Positions 8,763 through 17,762 are shown, counted from the stretch's first letter. The stretch: DNA of 64,000 bases from JAKANT01 sp035502095 (GCA_035502095.1 DATJUX010000019.1:124001-188000), one strand, 5' to 3'. Numbers and translations are program-made. Notes: generated from the letters alone by a model not told the origin.

Positions 8763-8794
8763 GCCGCGGCCTCAAGAGGGCCGCGGCCTTTTTT
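8763..8794 (+). terminator. Intrinsic-terminator-like hairpin in the tldD leader
   Basis: Perfect 9-bp GC inverted repeat (gccgcggcc at 8763-8771 and ggccgcggc at 8779-8787) with a 7-base loop, followed at once by c and six T residues. The form is that of a rho-independent terminator reading rightward. It lies 42 bp before the tldD ATG, while the nearest plus-strand gene upstream ends at 7696. It therefore most likely acts on transcripts that start within the tldD leader, as an attenuator, or terminates a very short RNA. Confidence 0.6.
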
Positions 8795-8835
8795 GGCTGG
8801 TCCGTCGAACCGAGGCGGTCCGTCAGGAGCTCCCG

Positions 8836-10299
8836 ATGCCATTTGACGTCGAGTCGATCGGTACCCGATTCCGTCGCATCGCGCCAGCGGTCGATTACTG
8901 CTCGTTGCGGGTTCTCGATGAAAGCTCCTGGTTTCTCTGTGTCCGGCGCGACGTCGCCGAGCCGGTGCAGACGAGCCGCGACTTCGGTGCCATGGTCACC
9001 GTCGTCGACGGCGACGGGCTCGGATACGCCGCGAGCAGCGATCTCACCGACGCCGGCCTGTCCGCGATGGTCGCGCGTGCGCTCGAGTGGGCGCGCCTGA
9101 GTCGCGGCCGCAGCGTCTTCGACGGCGAGCCGCCCGCGTTGCCCAGCCCGCGCGGCGCTTATCGCTCGCCGGGCCTCACCGGATCCGACCTTGCGAAGGC
9201 CGATGCGATCGCCCTGCTGCAGCATGAATCCGCGGCTTGCCGGATCGACGATCGCATCGTCGACTGGGCGGCACAGCTCTGGAGCACACGCGTGCGCCAG
9301 CTGATGCTGACCGCGGATGGCGGCGAAACGTTGCAGGAATGGCGCTTCACGGTGCCGGGCCTGCACGTGACCGCGCATCGCGACGGCCTTACGCAGACAC
9401 GCTCCTGGGGCGGCCGCCACAACGGCTTCTGCCAGCAGGGCGGCCTCGATGTCCTCGCGCGCTCGGGCTTCGCCGGTGCGGGGGCCCGCACTGCCGAGCA
9501 GGCGCTGCAGCTGCTCGCTGCGCCGAATTGTCCGGCGGGCAGGTTCGACGTGCTGCTGATGCCGGATCAGATGATGCTGCAGATCCACGAGTCGATCGGC
9601 CACCCGCTCGAGCTCGACCGGATCCTCGGCGACGAGCGCAACTATGCCGGCACGAGCTTCGTCACCCTCGACATGTTCGGGACCTATCAATACGGGTCGC
9701 CGCTGCTCAACGTGACCTTCGATCCGGCGCGCGAGTTCGAGTTTGCGAACTTCGCGTTCGACGACGACGGCGCACCGGCCCGGCGCGAACACCTGATCAA
9801 GGCCGGCATCCTCGTGCGCCCGCTCGGCGGGCTCGTCTCGCAGCAGCGCGCGCGGCGCACGCGCGCGTCGATCGAAGGTGTCGCCACCACGCGCGCAAGC
9901 AGCTGGAACCGGCCGCCGATCGACCGCATGTCGAACCTGAACGTCGAGCCCGGCGCGACGTCGTTCGCCGACATGGTCGCCTCGATCGAAGACGGCGTGC
10001 TGATGACCACCAATACCTCGTGGTCGATCGACGATTCGCGCAACAAGTTCCAGTTCGGGTGCGAATGGGGGCAGCGCATCCGCGGCGGCAAGCTCGCCGA
10101 GGTGGTGCGCAACCCCAACTACCGCGGCATCTCCGCGACCTTCTGGCGCTCGCTGTCGATGGTAGGCGACGCGGCCACCGTCGAAACCCTCGGCACGCCC
10201 TTCTGCGGCAAGGGCGAGCCCAATCAGATCGTTCGTGTCGGTCACGCAAGTCCCGCGTGCACCTTCGGCGGGGTCGACGTCTTCGGTGCGGAGCACTGA
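8836..10299 (+). CDS. tldD: TldD-type metalloprotease of the TldD/PmbA family
   Basis: Catalytic half of a TldD/TldE heterodimeric zinc protease, known for degrading unfolded peptides and maturing some modified peptides. The zinc-binding, glutamate-containing motif HESIGH is at residues 251-256. The C-terminal half has the family-typical NTSWSIDDSRNKFQFGCEWG. Length is 487 aa. The ATG at 8836 follows AGGAG and gives the usual N-terminus; an upstream in-frame extension would run through the leader hairpin. It is followed 4 bp later by the TldE-like partner. This may be a paralogous pair distinct from canonical tldD/pmbA, because I cannot see the rest of the genome. Confidence 0.88.
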   Translation: MPFDVESIGTRFRRIAPAVDYCSLRVLDESSWFLCVRRDVAEPVQTSRDFGAMVTVVDGDGLGYAASSDLTDAGLSAMVARALEWARLSRGRSVFDGEPPALPSPRGAYRSPGLTGSDLAKADAIALLQHESAACRIDDRIVDWAAQLWSTRVRQLMLTADGGETLQEWRFTVPGLHVTAHRDGLTQTRSWGGRHNGFCQQGGLDVLARSGFAGAGARTAEQALQLLAAPNCPAGRFDVLLMPDQMMLQIHESIGHPLELDRILGDERNYAGTSFVTLDMFGTYQYGSPLLNVTFDPAREFEFANFAFDDDGAPARREHLIKAGILVRPLGGLVSQQRARRTRASIEGVATTRASSWNRPPIDRMSNLNVEPGATSFADMVASIEDGVLMTTNTSWSIDDSRNKFQFGCEWGQRIRGGKLAEVVRNPNYRGISATFWRSLSMVGDAATVETLGTPFCGKGEPNQIVRVGHASPACTFGGVDVFGAEH

Positions 10300-10303
10300 G
10301 CCC

Positions 10304-11626
10304 ATGCAGGATCTTTTTTTCGGCCTTGTCGAGCGCGCGATCGGCGCCCTGCGCGGGCGGGAGTTCCTGCTCGCCAATTTCGCAGGCGAGATCTCGGACT
10401 TCGTGCGCTTCAACCATACGCGTGTCCGTCAGGCGATGACCATCCAGCAGGCCCACCTCGCGTTGACGCTGATCGACGCCAACCGGCACGCATCGATCAA
10501 GTTCACCTTGACGGCCGATCCGACCACCGACCACGCCGCCGTCGACCAGGCACTTGCCCAGTTGCGCGCCGACCTGCCGACGCTGCCTGCCGACCCGTAT
10601 CTGCTCTATTCGACGGCGGTGAATTCGTCGGAGGTGGTGCGCGCGGGCAGGCTGCCGCAGGGCGGCGAGGCCATCGAAACCATCATCGACAGCGCACAAG
10701 GCGCCGATCTCGTCGGGATCCTCGGCAGCGGTCCGGTGTACCGCGGGTTCGCGAACTCGGCCGGACAGCGCAACTGGCACGCAGTCGACTGCTTCAACTT
10801 CGAGTGGTCGCTGTACCACGCGCAGGACAAGGCGGTGAAGTCGGCCTACGCGGGCACGGATTGGAGCGCGACCGATGCCCGGCGGCGCGTCGATGCCGCG
10901 CGCGAACGCCTCGCGTATCTCGGACGGCCGCCGATGACCATGCCGCCCGGAGTCTGTCGCGCTTACCTGGCTCCCGCAGCGGTCGACGAACTGCTGTGGA
11001 TGCTCAACTGGGGCGGCGTGTCGGCGAAGGCCCAACGCACAAAACAAAGTCCGATCCAGCGTCTGGTGGAGAACGACAGGCACCTTTCCGATCGCGTGCA
11101 CCTGCGCGAGAACACGCTGGACGGGCTCGCCCCCGCCTTCGACGCGGCCGGGTTCGTGAAGCCGGCGGCGGTACCGCTCATCACGGGCGGCCGCCATGCC
11201 GGTTCGCTGGTCTCGCCGCGCACGGCGCGCGAGTACGGGCTCGACGCCAACGGCGCCGACGACGACGAGACGATGCAGTCGATGGAGCTCGCCGCCGGCA
11301 ACCTGGCGCAAGCCGACGCATTGGGGGCGCTCGATCAGGGCGTCTACGTGGGCAACGTCTGGTACCTCAACTACTCCGACCGCCCCAACGGCCGCATCAC
11401 CGGCATGACGCGCTTCGGCACGTTCTGGGTCGAAAACGGCCGCATCGTGGCGCCGCTGACGGTGATGCGCTTCGACGACTCGCTGTTTCGAATGCTCGGC
11501 GATCACCTGGTCGACTTCACCCGCGAGCGCGAGTGGATCGTCAACTCCGGTACGTACGGACAGCGCTCCATCGAAACGAGCCGCGTCCCGGGAACTCTGT
11601 TGTCGGGGTTGAACTTCACGCTGTAG
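10304..11626 (+). CDS. TldE/PmbA-like partner protein
   Basis: Non-catalytic partner of the preceding TldD-like protease by family and position (440 aa). It has the two-domain TldE fold signature, including GGVSAKAQRTKQSPIQRL in the middle and a C-terminal half with YVGNVWYLNYSDRPNGRITG and VPGTLLSGLNFTL. No HExxxH zinc motif is present, as expected for the E subunit. It begins 4 bp after the tldD stop, so the stoichiometric pair is almost certainly co-translated. No candidate substrate peptide gene is visible nearby. Confidence 0.82.
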   Translation: MQDLFFGLVERAIGALRGREFLLANFAGEISDFVRFNHTRVRQAMTIQQAHLALTLIDANRHASIKFTLTADPTTDHAAVDQALAQLRADLPTLPADPYLLYSTAVNSSEVVRAGRLPQGGEAIETIIDSAQGADLVGILGSGPVYRGFANSAGQRNWHAVDCFNFEWSLYHAQDKAVKSAYAGTDWSATDARRRVDAARERLAYLGRPPMTMPPGVCRAYLAPAAVDELLWMLNWGGVSAKAQRTKQSPIQRLVENDRHLSDRVHLRENTLDGLAPAFDAAGFVKPAAVPLITGGRHAGSLVSPRTAREYGLDANGADDDETMQSMELAAGNLAQADALGALDQGVYVGNVWYLNYSDRPNGRITGMTRFGTFWVENGRIVAPLTVMRFDDSLFRMLGDHLVDFTREREWIVNSGTYGQRSIETSRVPGTLLSGLNFTL

Positions 11627-11931
11627 CGCTGCGGCGGCTCGATCGCAGGGCGACGTCGCGCGCCGCGGCAGGACCGATTGCGCGCGCGACAGGCACCGAA
11701 TCGCGGGCTGCTCCCGCGGCGGGCGTTGACTCGCATGCTCCGCATGGCGATCCTTTTGCCGGCGTCGACGTGAGCAACGACGTGCGCAACACAGATCGTG
11801 AGTTCGTCACCGCTGGACCATTTCGAGCGCCAATCGCGCCGCGCGACATGGCGATACGGACCACCCGGCCTGACGGCCTCGGTGGACGTGTAACTGCTCT
11901 TCAATCGCGGGTAGCCGACCGCTGGCGGGTT
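11627..11931. other. 305-bp gap between tldE-like gene and polA
   Basis: Convergent intergenic stretch. It is GC-rich and I see no convincing gene, T-run terminator or repeat. Short open frames on the minus strand here read as Arg/Ala/Ser-rich low complexity and continue antisense into the tldE-like gene, so they are not called. Confidence 0.5.
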
Positions 11932-14655
11932 TTAGTGCGCCTCGTCCCAGTTGGCGCCGACACCGACGTCGGCGACCAGCGGGACCTTCAACTCGGCGAC
12001 CTCGCACATCAGCCTTGGCACCCGCTCGCGCACCGCGTCGAGCTCAACGTCGGGCACCTCGAACACGAGTTCATCGTGGACTTGCATGATGAGCCTGGTC
12101 CGGCGTTTGTCCTCGTGCAGCCAGCGCGACACCGCGATCATCGCCAGCTTGATCAGGTCGGCGGCGGTGCCCTGCATCGGCGCGTTGATCGCCGCCCGCT
12201 CGGCCGCCTGGCGGCGCGGGCCGTTTGGAGAGTTGATCTCGGCAAGCCAGAGCCGCCGTCCGAACACCGTCTCGACGTAGCCGTTCTGCTTGGCGAGCAC
12301 TCGAGTGCGCTCCATGTACCGGGCCACGCCGGGGTAGCGCGTGAAGTAGCGCTCGATGAAATTCTTCGCCGTCTCGCGGTCGATGCCGAGGTTGGACGCG
12401 AGTCCGAACGCGCTCATGCCATAGATGAGGCCGAAATTGATGACCTTCGCGTAGCGGCGCTGCTCGGCGCTCACCTCGCCGAGAGGAACGCCGAACACTT
12501 CGCTCGCGGTGGCACGATGGATGTCCTCGCCCGCCGTGAACGCGGCCAGCAGCCCGGTGTCGCCCGAGATGTGCGCCATGATGCGCAGCTCGATCTGCGA
12601 ATAGTCGGCCGAAAGGATCCAGCTTCCGGGCGGTGCGATGAACGCCTCCCGGATGCGACGGCCTTCGGGAGTGCGGATCGGAATGTTCTGCAGGTTCGGC
12701 TCGCTCGAGGACAGCCGGCCCGTGACGGCGACCGCCTGACCGTAGCTCGTATGCACGCGTCCGGTGGCCGGATTGATCGAAGCCGGCAGCTTGTCGCAGT
12801 ACGTCGACTTGAGCTTCGCCAGGCCGCGATGCTCCAGCAACGCCTTCGGCAGCGGATAGTCGAGCGCGAGTTTTTCCAGCACCTCCTCGTCTGTCGACGG
12901 CGCGCCGCTTGCCGTCTTCTTGACGACCGGCAGCATGAGCTTGCCGAACAGGATCTCGCCGATCTGCTTGGGCGAGCCCAGGTTGAACGGCTGCCCCGCC
13001 AGGGAATGCGCACGCTCCTCGAGCTCCAGGATGCGCCGGCCGAGTTCGGCCGACTGCCGCGCGAGCGCGTCGCGATCGATCAGGACGCCGGTGCGCTCCA
13101 TCTCGAACAGGATCTTCGACACGGGGATCTCGAGCTCGCCGTAGATGAAGCGCAGGGGCTCGTGCTCCTCGATGCGCGGCCACAGTGTCCGGTGCAACGC
13201 CTGCACGATCTCGGCCTCTCCGGCCGCATAGGGCGTCGCACTCTCCAGGGGCACCGCGTCGACTTCGATCCGGCCCGCGCCTTTGCCGCAGACATCTTCG
13301 AGCGTGACCGCCTTGCGGCCGAGATGGCGCTGCGCGAGGTCGGCGAGGTCATGATTGCGATGCGGCTCGAGGACATAACTTTCCAGCAGGGTGTCGTGGG
13401 CGGTACCCCCCAGGCGCAATCCGTGATTGGCGAGCACGTGCGCAGCCCGCTTCAACTGGTGTCCGAGCTTCTTGTGCTGGTCGCTTTCCATCCACGGTTT
13501 CAGCCGCTCCAGCACGATTGCCTGCGCGAGCTGCGCCGGCGCCGCCGCGTACCGATGTGCCAGCGGGACGTAGCAGGCGCGTCCGGACTCGACGGCAAGC
13601 GCGATCCCGACGAGACGTCCCTGCATCGGATCGGGACCCGTGTATGCGACGCTGATCGAGCTGACCGGCGCGGCATCGAGTCTTTGGAGCCACGCATCGA
13701 ACTGCTCCATGTCGAGCAGGGTCTCGTACTCGGCGCTTGCCGCGACCGGCGCCGCCGTCGGCGATGCCACGGGCGTTGCTGCCGGAGCGGCGGCCGCGGG
13801 CACTGCGGGCGCATCGCGCAGCAACGCGCGGAACTCCCAGCGCGTGAACAGATCGTGCACCTTCGCACTGTCGACCTCGCGTACGCGCAGCGACTCGAGG
13901 TCGGGAACCTGCTGCGACAGGTCGCCATCGCTGCGGATCGTCACCAGAGTCCTTGCGGTCGGCAGCCACGGCAGGGCCTTGCGCAGGTTCTCGCCGATCT
14001 TGCCTTCCATGCTTGCTGCGGCCGCGATGACGCCTTCGAGCGACCCGTACTGCTGCAGCCACTTGGCGGCGGTCTTTGGCCCGACCTTTTCCACGCCGGG
14101 CACATTGTCGACCGAATCGCCGACGAGGGTCAGGTAGTCGACGATCTGGCGCGGCTCCACGCCGAACTTCTCGCGCACGCCGGCAACGTCGAGCGTTTCA
14201 TTGCTCATCGTGTTCACCAGCGTCACGCGGTCGCTCACCAGTTGCGCCAGGTCCTTGTCGCCGGTCGAGATCACGGTGCGCAGCCCGCGCTCCTGCGCCT
14301 GCCGCGCGAGAATGCCGATCACGTCATCGGCCTCGATGCCCTCGATCTCGAGGATCGGCCAGCCGAGCGCCTCGACGACCTCGTGGATGGGCGCGATCTG
14401 GCGCGCCAGGTCGTCCGGCATCGCCGTCCGGTTGGCCTTGTAGTCGGCGTACAGGTCGTCGCGGAAGGTGCGACCCTTGGCGTCGAATACGCAGGCAAGG
14501 TAGTCGGCCGGCACCTGCTCGCGCAGCACCCTGAGCATGCCCACGAAGCCGCGGATCGCGCCGGTCGGCTCTCCGGCCGCGGTGCGCAGGTCGGGCAAAG
14601 CGTGGAAGGCGCGGTATAAGTAACTCGAACCGTCGACGAGTAACAGCGTCTTCAC
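11932..14655 (-). CDS. polA: DNA polymerase I with degenerate 3'-5' exonuclease site
   Basis: Repair and Okazaki-fragment-maturation polymerase, 907 aa. Residues 1-290 are the 5' nuclease (VDGSSYLYRAFHALPDLR, VISTGDKDLAQLV). A Pro/Ala linker spans 281-306. An exonuclease-like domain lies at about 308-500. The polymerase domain follows with SADYSQIELRI and the catalytic HDELVFEVPD. The exonuclease acids are missing: at the position of the DTET motif the protein reads SVAY (335-338), GHNLKYD is GHQLKRA (398-404), and the YxxxD aspartate is Glu480. Proofreading should therefore be absent or weak. GTG start at 14655; the divergent LOG gene starts only 11 bp away. Confidence 0.95.
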   Translation of the reverse strand: MKTLLLVDGSSYLYRAFHALPDLRTAAGEPTGAIRGFVGMLRVLREQVPADYLACVFDAKGRTFRDDLYADYKANRTAMPDDLARQIAPIHEVVEALGWPILEIEGIEADDVIGILARQAQERGLRTVISTGDKDLAQLVSDRVTLVNTMSNETLDVAGVREKFGVEPRQIVDYLTLVGDSVDNVPGVEKVGPKTAAKWLQQYGSLEGVIAAAASMEGKIGENLRKALPWLPTARTLVTIRSDGDLSQQVPDLESLRVREVDSAKVHDLFTRWEFRALLRDAPAVPAAAAPAATPVASPTAAPVAASAEYETLLDMEQFDAWLQRLDAAPVSSISVAYTGPDPMQGRLVGIALAVESGRACYVPLAHRYAAAPAQLAQAIVLERLKPWMESDQHKKLGHQLKRAAHVLANHGLRLGGTAHDTLLESYVLEPHRNHDLADLAQRHLGRKAVTLEDVCGKGAGRIEVDAVPLESATPYAAGEAEIVQALHRTLWPRIEEHEPLRFIYGELEIPVSKILFEMERTGVLIDRDALARQSAELGRRILELEERAHSLAGQPFNLGSPKQIGEILFGKLMLPVVKKTASGAPSTDEEVLEKLALDYPLPKALLEHRGLAKLKSTYCDKLPASINPATGRVHTSYGQAVAVTGRLSSSEPNLQNIPIRTPEGRRIREAFIAPPGSWILSADYSQIELRIMAHISGDTGLLAAFTAGEDIHRATASEVFGVPLGEVSAEQRRYAKVINFGLIYGMSAFGLASNLGIDRETAKNFIERYFTRYPGVARYMERTRVLAKQNGYVETVFGRRLWLAEINSPNGPRRQAAERAAINAPMQGTAADLIKLAMIAVSRWLHEDKRRTRLIMQVHDELVFEVPDVELDAVRERVPRLMCEVAELKVPLVADVGVGANWDEAH

Positions 14656-14666
14656 TGGAGATCCGA

Positions 14667-15404
14667 ATGTTGGACCGTCAAAAGAATATTCCGAGCCTGC
14701 GTGCAGTCACGATGCCGGAGCGCGCCACGTCGCAGAAGGCACGCGAGTCCTGGCATATATGGGGAATTATCTCGGAGTTCGTCGAGGCCGCCGAGCGGCT
14801 CTCCGAAGTGCGACCGGCGGTGTCGATCTTCGGTAGTGCGCGCATCCGGCCGGGCATGAACCTCTACGAGCAGACCGAGCAGATCGCGCGCAAGCTGTCC
14901 GACGCCGGCTTCGCGGTCATCAGCGGAGGCGGCCCGGGGGTGATGGAGGCGGCCAACAAGGGCGCCTTTGCCGGCCGCTCACCGTCCGTCGGGCTGAACA
15001 TCGAGTTGCCGTTCGAGCAAAGCGGCAACCCATATCAGGACATCTCGCTGCGCTTCCGTCACTTTTTTGCACGCAAGGTGGCCTTCGTCAAGTACGCGGC
15101 CGCCTACGTGGTGATGCCCGGTGGTTTCGGGACCCTCGACGAACTGTCGGAGGCGCTGACGCTGATCCAGACCCGGCAAGGACGGCGAATCCCGATCGTG
15201 CTCGTCGGGACCTCGTTCTGGAGCGGCCTGCTCGACTGGATGCGCGGCACGCTGGTCGGCGAGGCGATGATCGATGCACCCGATCTCGACCTCATGCGCG
15301 TCGTCGATGACAACGACGCGGTGGTCGACGCCATCTTCGATTTCTACGAGAAACGCGGCTTCGCCACCACCGCCGCCGAGCGGGAACAGCTGCTCCATCT
15401 TTAG
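14667..15404 (+). CDS. LOG-family protein (TIGR00730, putative nucleotide phosphoribohydrolase)
   Basis: Rossmann-fold enzyme of the lysine-decarboxylase-like or LOG family. Known members release the base from nucleoside 5'-monophosphates such as cytokinin ribotides. The two signature motifs are present: GGGPGVMEAANKGA from residue 87 and PGGFGTLDEL at 151-160. Length 245 aa. The ATG at 14667 has GGAG six bases upstream; an internal ATG at 14712 (MPERATSQ) is an alternative but lacks a clear ribosome site. It is divergent from polA with 11 bp between start codons, so each promoter must lie inside the other gene. Physiological substrate unknown. Confidence 0.88.
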   Translation: MLDRQKNIPSLRAVTMPERATSQKARESWHIWGIISEFVEAAERLSEVRPAVSIFGSARIRPGMNLYEQTEQIARKLSDAGFAVISGGGPGVMEAANKGAFAGRSPSVGLNIELPFEQSGNPYQDISLRFRHFFARKVAFVKYAAAYVVMPGGFGTLDELSEALTLIQTRQGRRIPIVLVGTSFWSGLLDWMRGTLVGEAMIDAPDLDLMRVVDDNDAVVDAIFDFYEKRGFATTAAEREQLLHL

Positions 15405-15426
15405 CGCGAGGCGTAGAATCGATCGA

Positions 15427-15867
15427 GTGAAAACGTCCGCCCTGATCCTCACAGTGGCGTCCGCGCTGTTCAGCGCAGCTGCGCTGGCGCAGCACCCGTT
15501 GGACAAGCCGCCGGCGATGCCGCCGGAAGCGAAACCTTCGACGCCGCCTCCGCCGGCCAGCGCATCGCGGCGCACCGTCGCACGCCTGCCCGAGGCCGAC
15601 CGCGCGAAGCAGGACCAGCCGTTGTCGGAACCTGCGCCGGACACCGAGCCCCCCGACAGCGATCTACTGCCACCCGCGCGCAACATCGCGCCGGAGACCC
15701 GCATCGAGCAGATACGGCAGGGCAACCGGGTGGTGGAGATCGTGGTGACACCGCAGGGCTCGTCGAGCAGCTACGTGATCGTCAATCGCGAGGGTCGCCC
15801 GCCGCTGACGACGCAGGAGTTGAGTTCGGGACTCTCCACGCCGCGCTTCCTGCGCTTCGACTTCTGA
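15427..15867 (+). CDS. DUF2782-family secreted protein
   Basis: Small exported protein of unknown function, 146 aa, starting with GTG. Residues 1-21 form a signal peptide ending at ALAQ. Residues 22-85 are Pro/Ala-rich and likely disordered. The C-terminal 60 residues hold the conserved part: ETRIEQIRQGNRVVEIVVTP, YVIVNREGRPP and STPRFLRFDF. In betaproteobacteria I know this family as a constant neighbour of polA and thrB, and the same order appears here. It sits 22 bp after the LOG gene. A strong stem-loop lies downstream. Confidence 0.8.
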   Translation: MKTSALILTVASALFSAAALAQHPLDKPPAMPPEAKPSTPPPPASASRRTVARLPEADRAKQDQPLSEPAPDTEPPDSDLLPPARNIAPETRIEQIRQGNRVVEIVVTPQGSSSSYVIVNREGRPPLTTQELSSGLSTPRFLRFDF

Positions 15868-15897
15868 CGATCTGCATGCCCCATCGGCCGCAACGCT

Positions 15898-15946
15898 GCG
15901 CCCAGTGGTGCGACACCGCGTGCGTTGCGCGGTGTCGCAAGGGCGC
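15898..15946 (+). other. Strong stem-loop ahead of thrB
   Basis: A perfect 12-bp inverted repeat (tgcgacaccgcg at 15909-15920 and cgcggtgtcgca at 15928-15939) closes a 7-base loop. Outer arms gcgccc (15898-15903) and gggcgc (15941-15946) extend it. No T-run follows, so it is not a standard terminator. It ends 10 bp before the thrB ATG and would occlude the ribosome site when folded, or could mark the 3' end of the DUF2782 message. Confidence 0.55.
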
Positions 15947-15956
15947 GGGTTCGTAA

Positions 15957-16916
15957 ATGGCCGTCTTCACGCCGCTCAGCCGCGATGAGGTGCGCGCCCT
16001 GCTCGGGCACTACACGCTCGGCGCGATGCTCTCGTACGAGGGCATCAGCGCCGGAATCGAAAACACCAACTACTACGTCGACACCGAGCGCGGCCAGTTC
16101 GTGCTGACCCTGTTCGAGCGTCTCACCTCCAGGCAGCTGCCCTTCTACCTCGAATTGATGCGGCATCTGTCGGAGCGCGGCCTGCCGGTGCCGGCACCGC
16201 AGGAGACCCGTTCCGGCAGCCTGATCGAGGAGTTGAAGGGAAAGTCGTGCGCGATCGTGTCACGCGTCAACGGGCGGTGGATCGAAGCTCCCACACCGCA
16301 GCAGTGCGCGACCATCGGTGCGCTGTTGGCGCGCATGCACGAGGCAGCCCGCGATTTCGCGCACTTCCAGCCCAATCTGCGCGGCTTGGGCTGGTGGAAG
16401 AGCACGGTGCCGCAATTGCGGCCGTTCCTCGACGACGCGACGTTCGATCTGCTCGCCCAGGAGGTCGTGCAGCAGGACACGTTCCAGCGCAGCCCCGCCT
16501 TCGAGGCGCTGCCGCAGGGACCCGTGCACGCCGATCTGTTCCGCGACAACGTACTGTGGGAAGGCGACCAGGTGCGCGGCGTGATCGACTTCTACTTTGC
16601 CGGTTGCACGTTGTGGTTGTTCGACCTCGCGGTCACGATGAACGACTGGTGCGTGTACCTCGACGACGGCACCTGGGACCGGCCGCGCGCGACCGCGCTG
16701 ATCGAGGCCTATCACGCGCAACGACCCCTCGGTGAACTGGAGCGCGTGCACTGGCGCACCGTCCTGCGCGCGGCGGCCCTGCGCTTCTGGTTGTCGCGCC
16801 TGTACGACCTGCACGTTCCGCGCACGGCCGCAGTGCTGAAGCCGCACGATCCCAGGCGCTTCGAGCGCACACTGCGTGTACGCATCGCCGACGACTGGTT
16901 GCCCTGGCCGCGATAA
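15957..16916 (+). CDS. thrB: Homoserine kinase, type II (ThrB2)
   Basis: Phosphorylates homoserine with ATP in threonine synthesis. This is the aminoglycoside-phosphotransferase-fold form, not the GHMP form of E. coli. Motifs: GIENTNYYV near residue 33, the catalytic loop HADLFRDN at 191-198 and metal-binding Asp211 in IDFYFAG. Length 319 aa is normal. The ATG at 15957 is 89 bp after the DUF2782 stop, with a strong hairpin between. The thrB2 gene next to DUF2782 and polA is a betaproteobacterial arrangement and is the main taxonomic clue here. Confidence 0.94.
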   Translation: MAVFTPLSRDEVRALLGHYTLGAMLSYEGISAGIENTNYYVDTERGQFVLTLFERLTSRQLPFYLELMRHLSERGLPVPAPQETRSGSLIEELKGKSCAIVSRVNGRWIEAPTPQQCATIGALLARMHEAARDFAHFQPNLRGLGWWKSTVPQLRPFLDDATFDLLAQEVVQQDTFQRSPAFEALPQGPVHADLFRDNVLWEGDQVRGVIDFYFAGCTLWLFDLAVTMNDWCVYLDDGTWDRPRATALIEAYHAQRPLGELERVHWRTVLRAAALRFWLSRLYDLHVPRTAAVLKPHDPRRFERTLRVRIADDWLPWPR

Positions 16917-16968
16917 TGTCGTTCCTGTGCGGGCGTGTGCAGTTGCGGCTGCGCGCGACCGCCGCCCG

Positions 16969-17757
16969 ATGATTGGCGCTGCGAAACCCGGTTCCGTGCA
17001 GATCCGTTCCCTTCCCGCCTCGACCGGTGCCGCGTGGCTGCGCGACGGCTGGCGCCTGCTCAAGCGGCAGCCGCTCGGGCTCTCGGCGATGGTGGTGATG
17101 TACACGTTTGTGCTGCTCGTGCCGGCCACGATTCCGTTCCCGTACGTCGGGATCGCCCTGCTCGGCATCCTCTCGCCGTTCGCGACGGTCGGGCTGATGG
17201 CAGCCTTTCGCGAGGTCGCCGCGGCACGGGTTCCGAGTCCCGGCGTCTTCGCGCGGGCCGTGCAGGACGCAACCGTGCGGCGCGCCCTGTTCAAGCTCGG
17301 CCTGATCCACGGCGGACTGATGATCCTCGTCAACGCGTTGGCACAACTGATCATCGGCCCGCAGCCGGTTTCGACGGACCAGGAACCCCTCACGCTGGAG
17401 AGCCTGCATCTTGCCGACTTCGTCGTTTTCGCGCTGTTCTACACCCCCGTCATGACCGTGATGTGGTTCGCGCCGCTGCTCGCGGGCTGGCACGGCCTCG
17501 ATGTCGGCAAGGCCATGTTCGGCAGCGCGGTCGCGTGCTGGCGCAACAAGGGTGCGCTGCTGGTTTATGGCTTCCTGATGACGTGCATCCTCGTCGGCGT
17601 GACGCTGGTGACGATGGCAGTGCTTGGCGCCTTCATGTCGGCGCAGACGCTGGCGTTGCTCGCCGCGCCGATCGGGCTCGCGCTCACCACCTACGTGCAG
17701 GCCAGTTTCTATCCGATGTATCGCTCGATCTTCGCCGAGGAGCCCGCGGCGGCGTAA
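16969..17757 (+). CDS. BPSS1780-family integral membrane protein
   Basis: Polytopic inner-membrane protein of unknown function, 262 aa, with about six hydrophobic segments. The conserved N-terminal pattern is GAAWLRDGWRLLKRQPLG, just before the first membrane span. This family is named after a Burkholderia pseudomallei gene and commonly follows thrB in betaproteobacteria. I chose the ATG at 16969; the frame is open further upstream into thrB but reads as charged low complexity. It converges with uvrD, whose stop is 5 bp away. Confidence 0.8.
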   Translation: MIGAAKPGSVQIRSLPASTGAAWLRDGWRLLKRQPLGLSAMVVMYTFVLLVPATIPFPYVGIALLGILSPFATVGLMAAFREVAAARVPSPGVFARAVQDATVRRALFKLGLIHGGLMILVNALAQLIIGPQPVSTDQEPLTLESLHLADFVVFALFYTPVMTVMWFAPLLAGWHGLDVGKAMFGSAVACWRNKGALLVYGFLMTCILVGVTLVTMAVLGAFMSAQTLALLAAPIGLALTTYVQASFYPMYRSIFAEEPAAA

Positions 17758-17762
17758 GGATC

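Noticed and set aside
10804..14619. 1271-codon plus-strand open frame over the tldE gap and polA
   Set aside because: It is an antisense shadow of polA with repetitive Arg/Ala/Gln content. polA carries all motifs and the frame has no recognisable domain.
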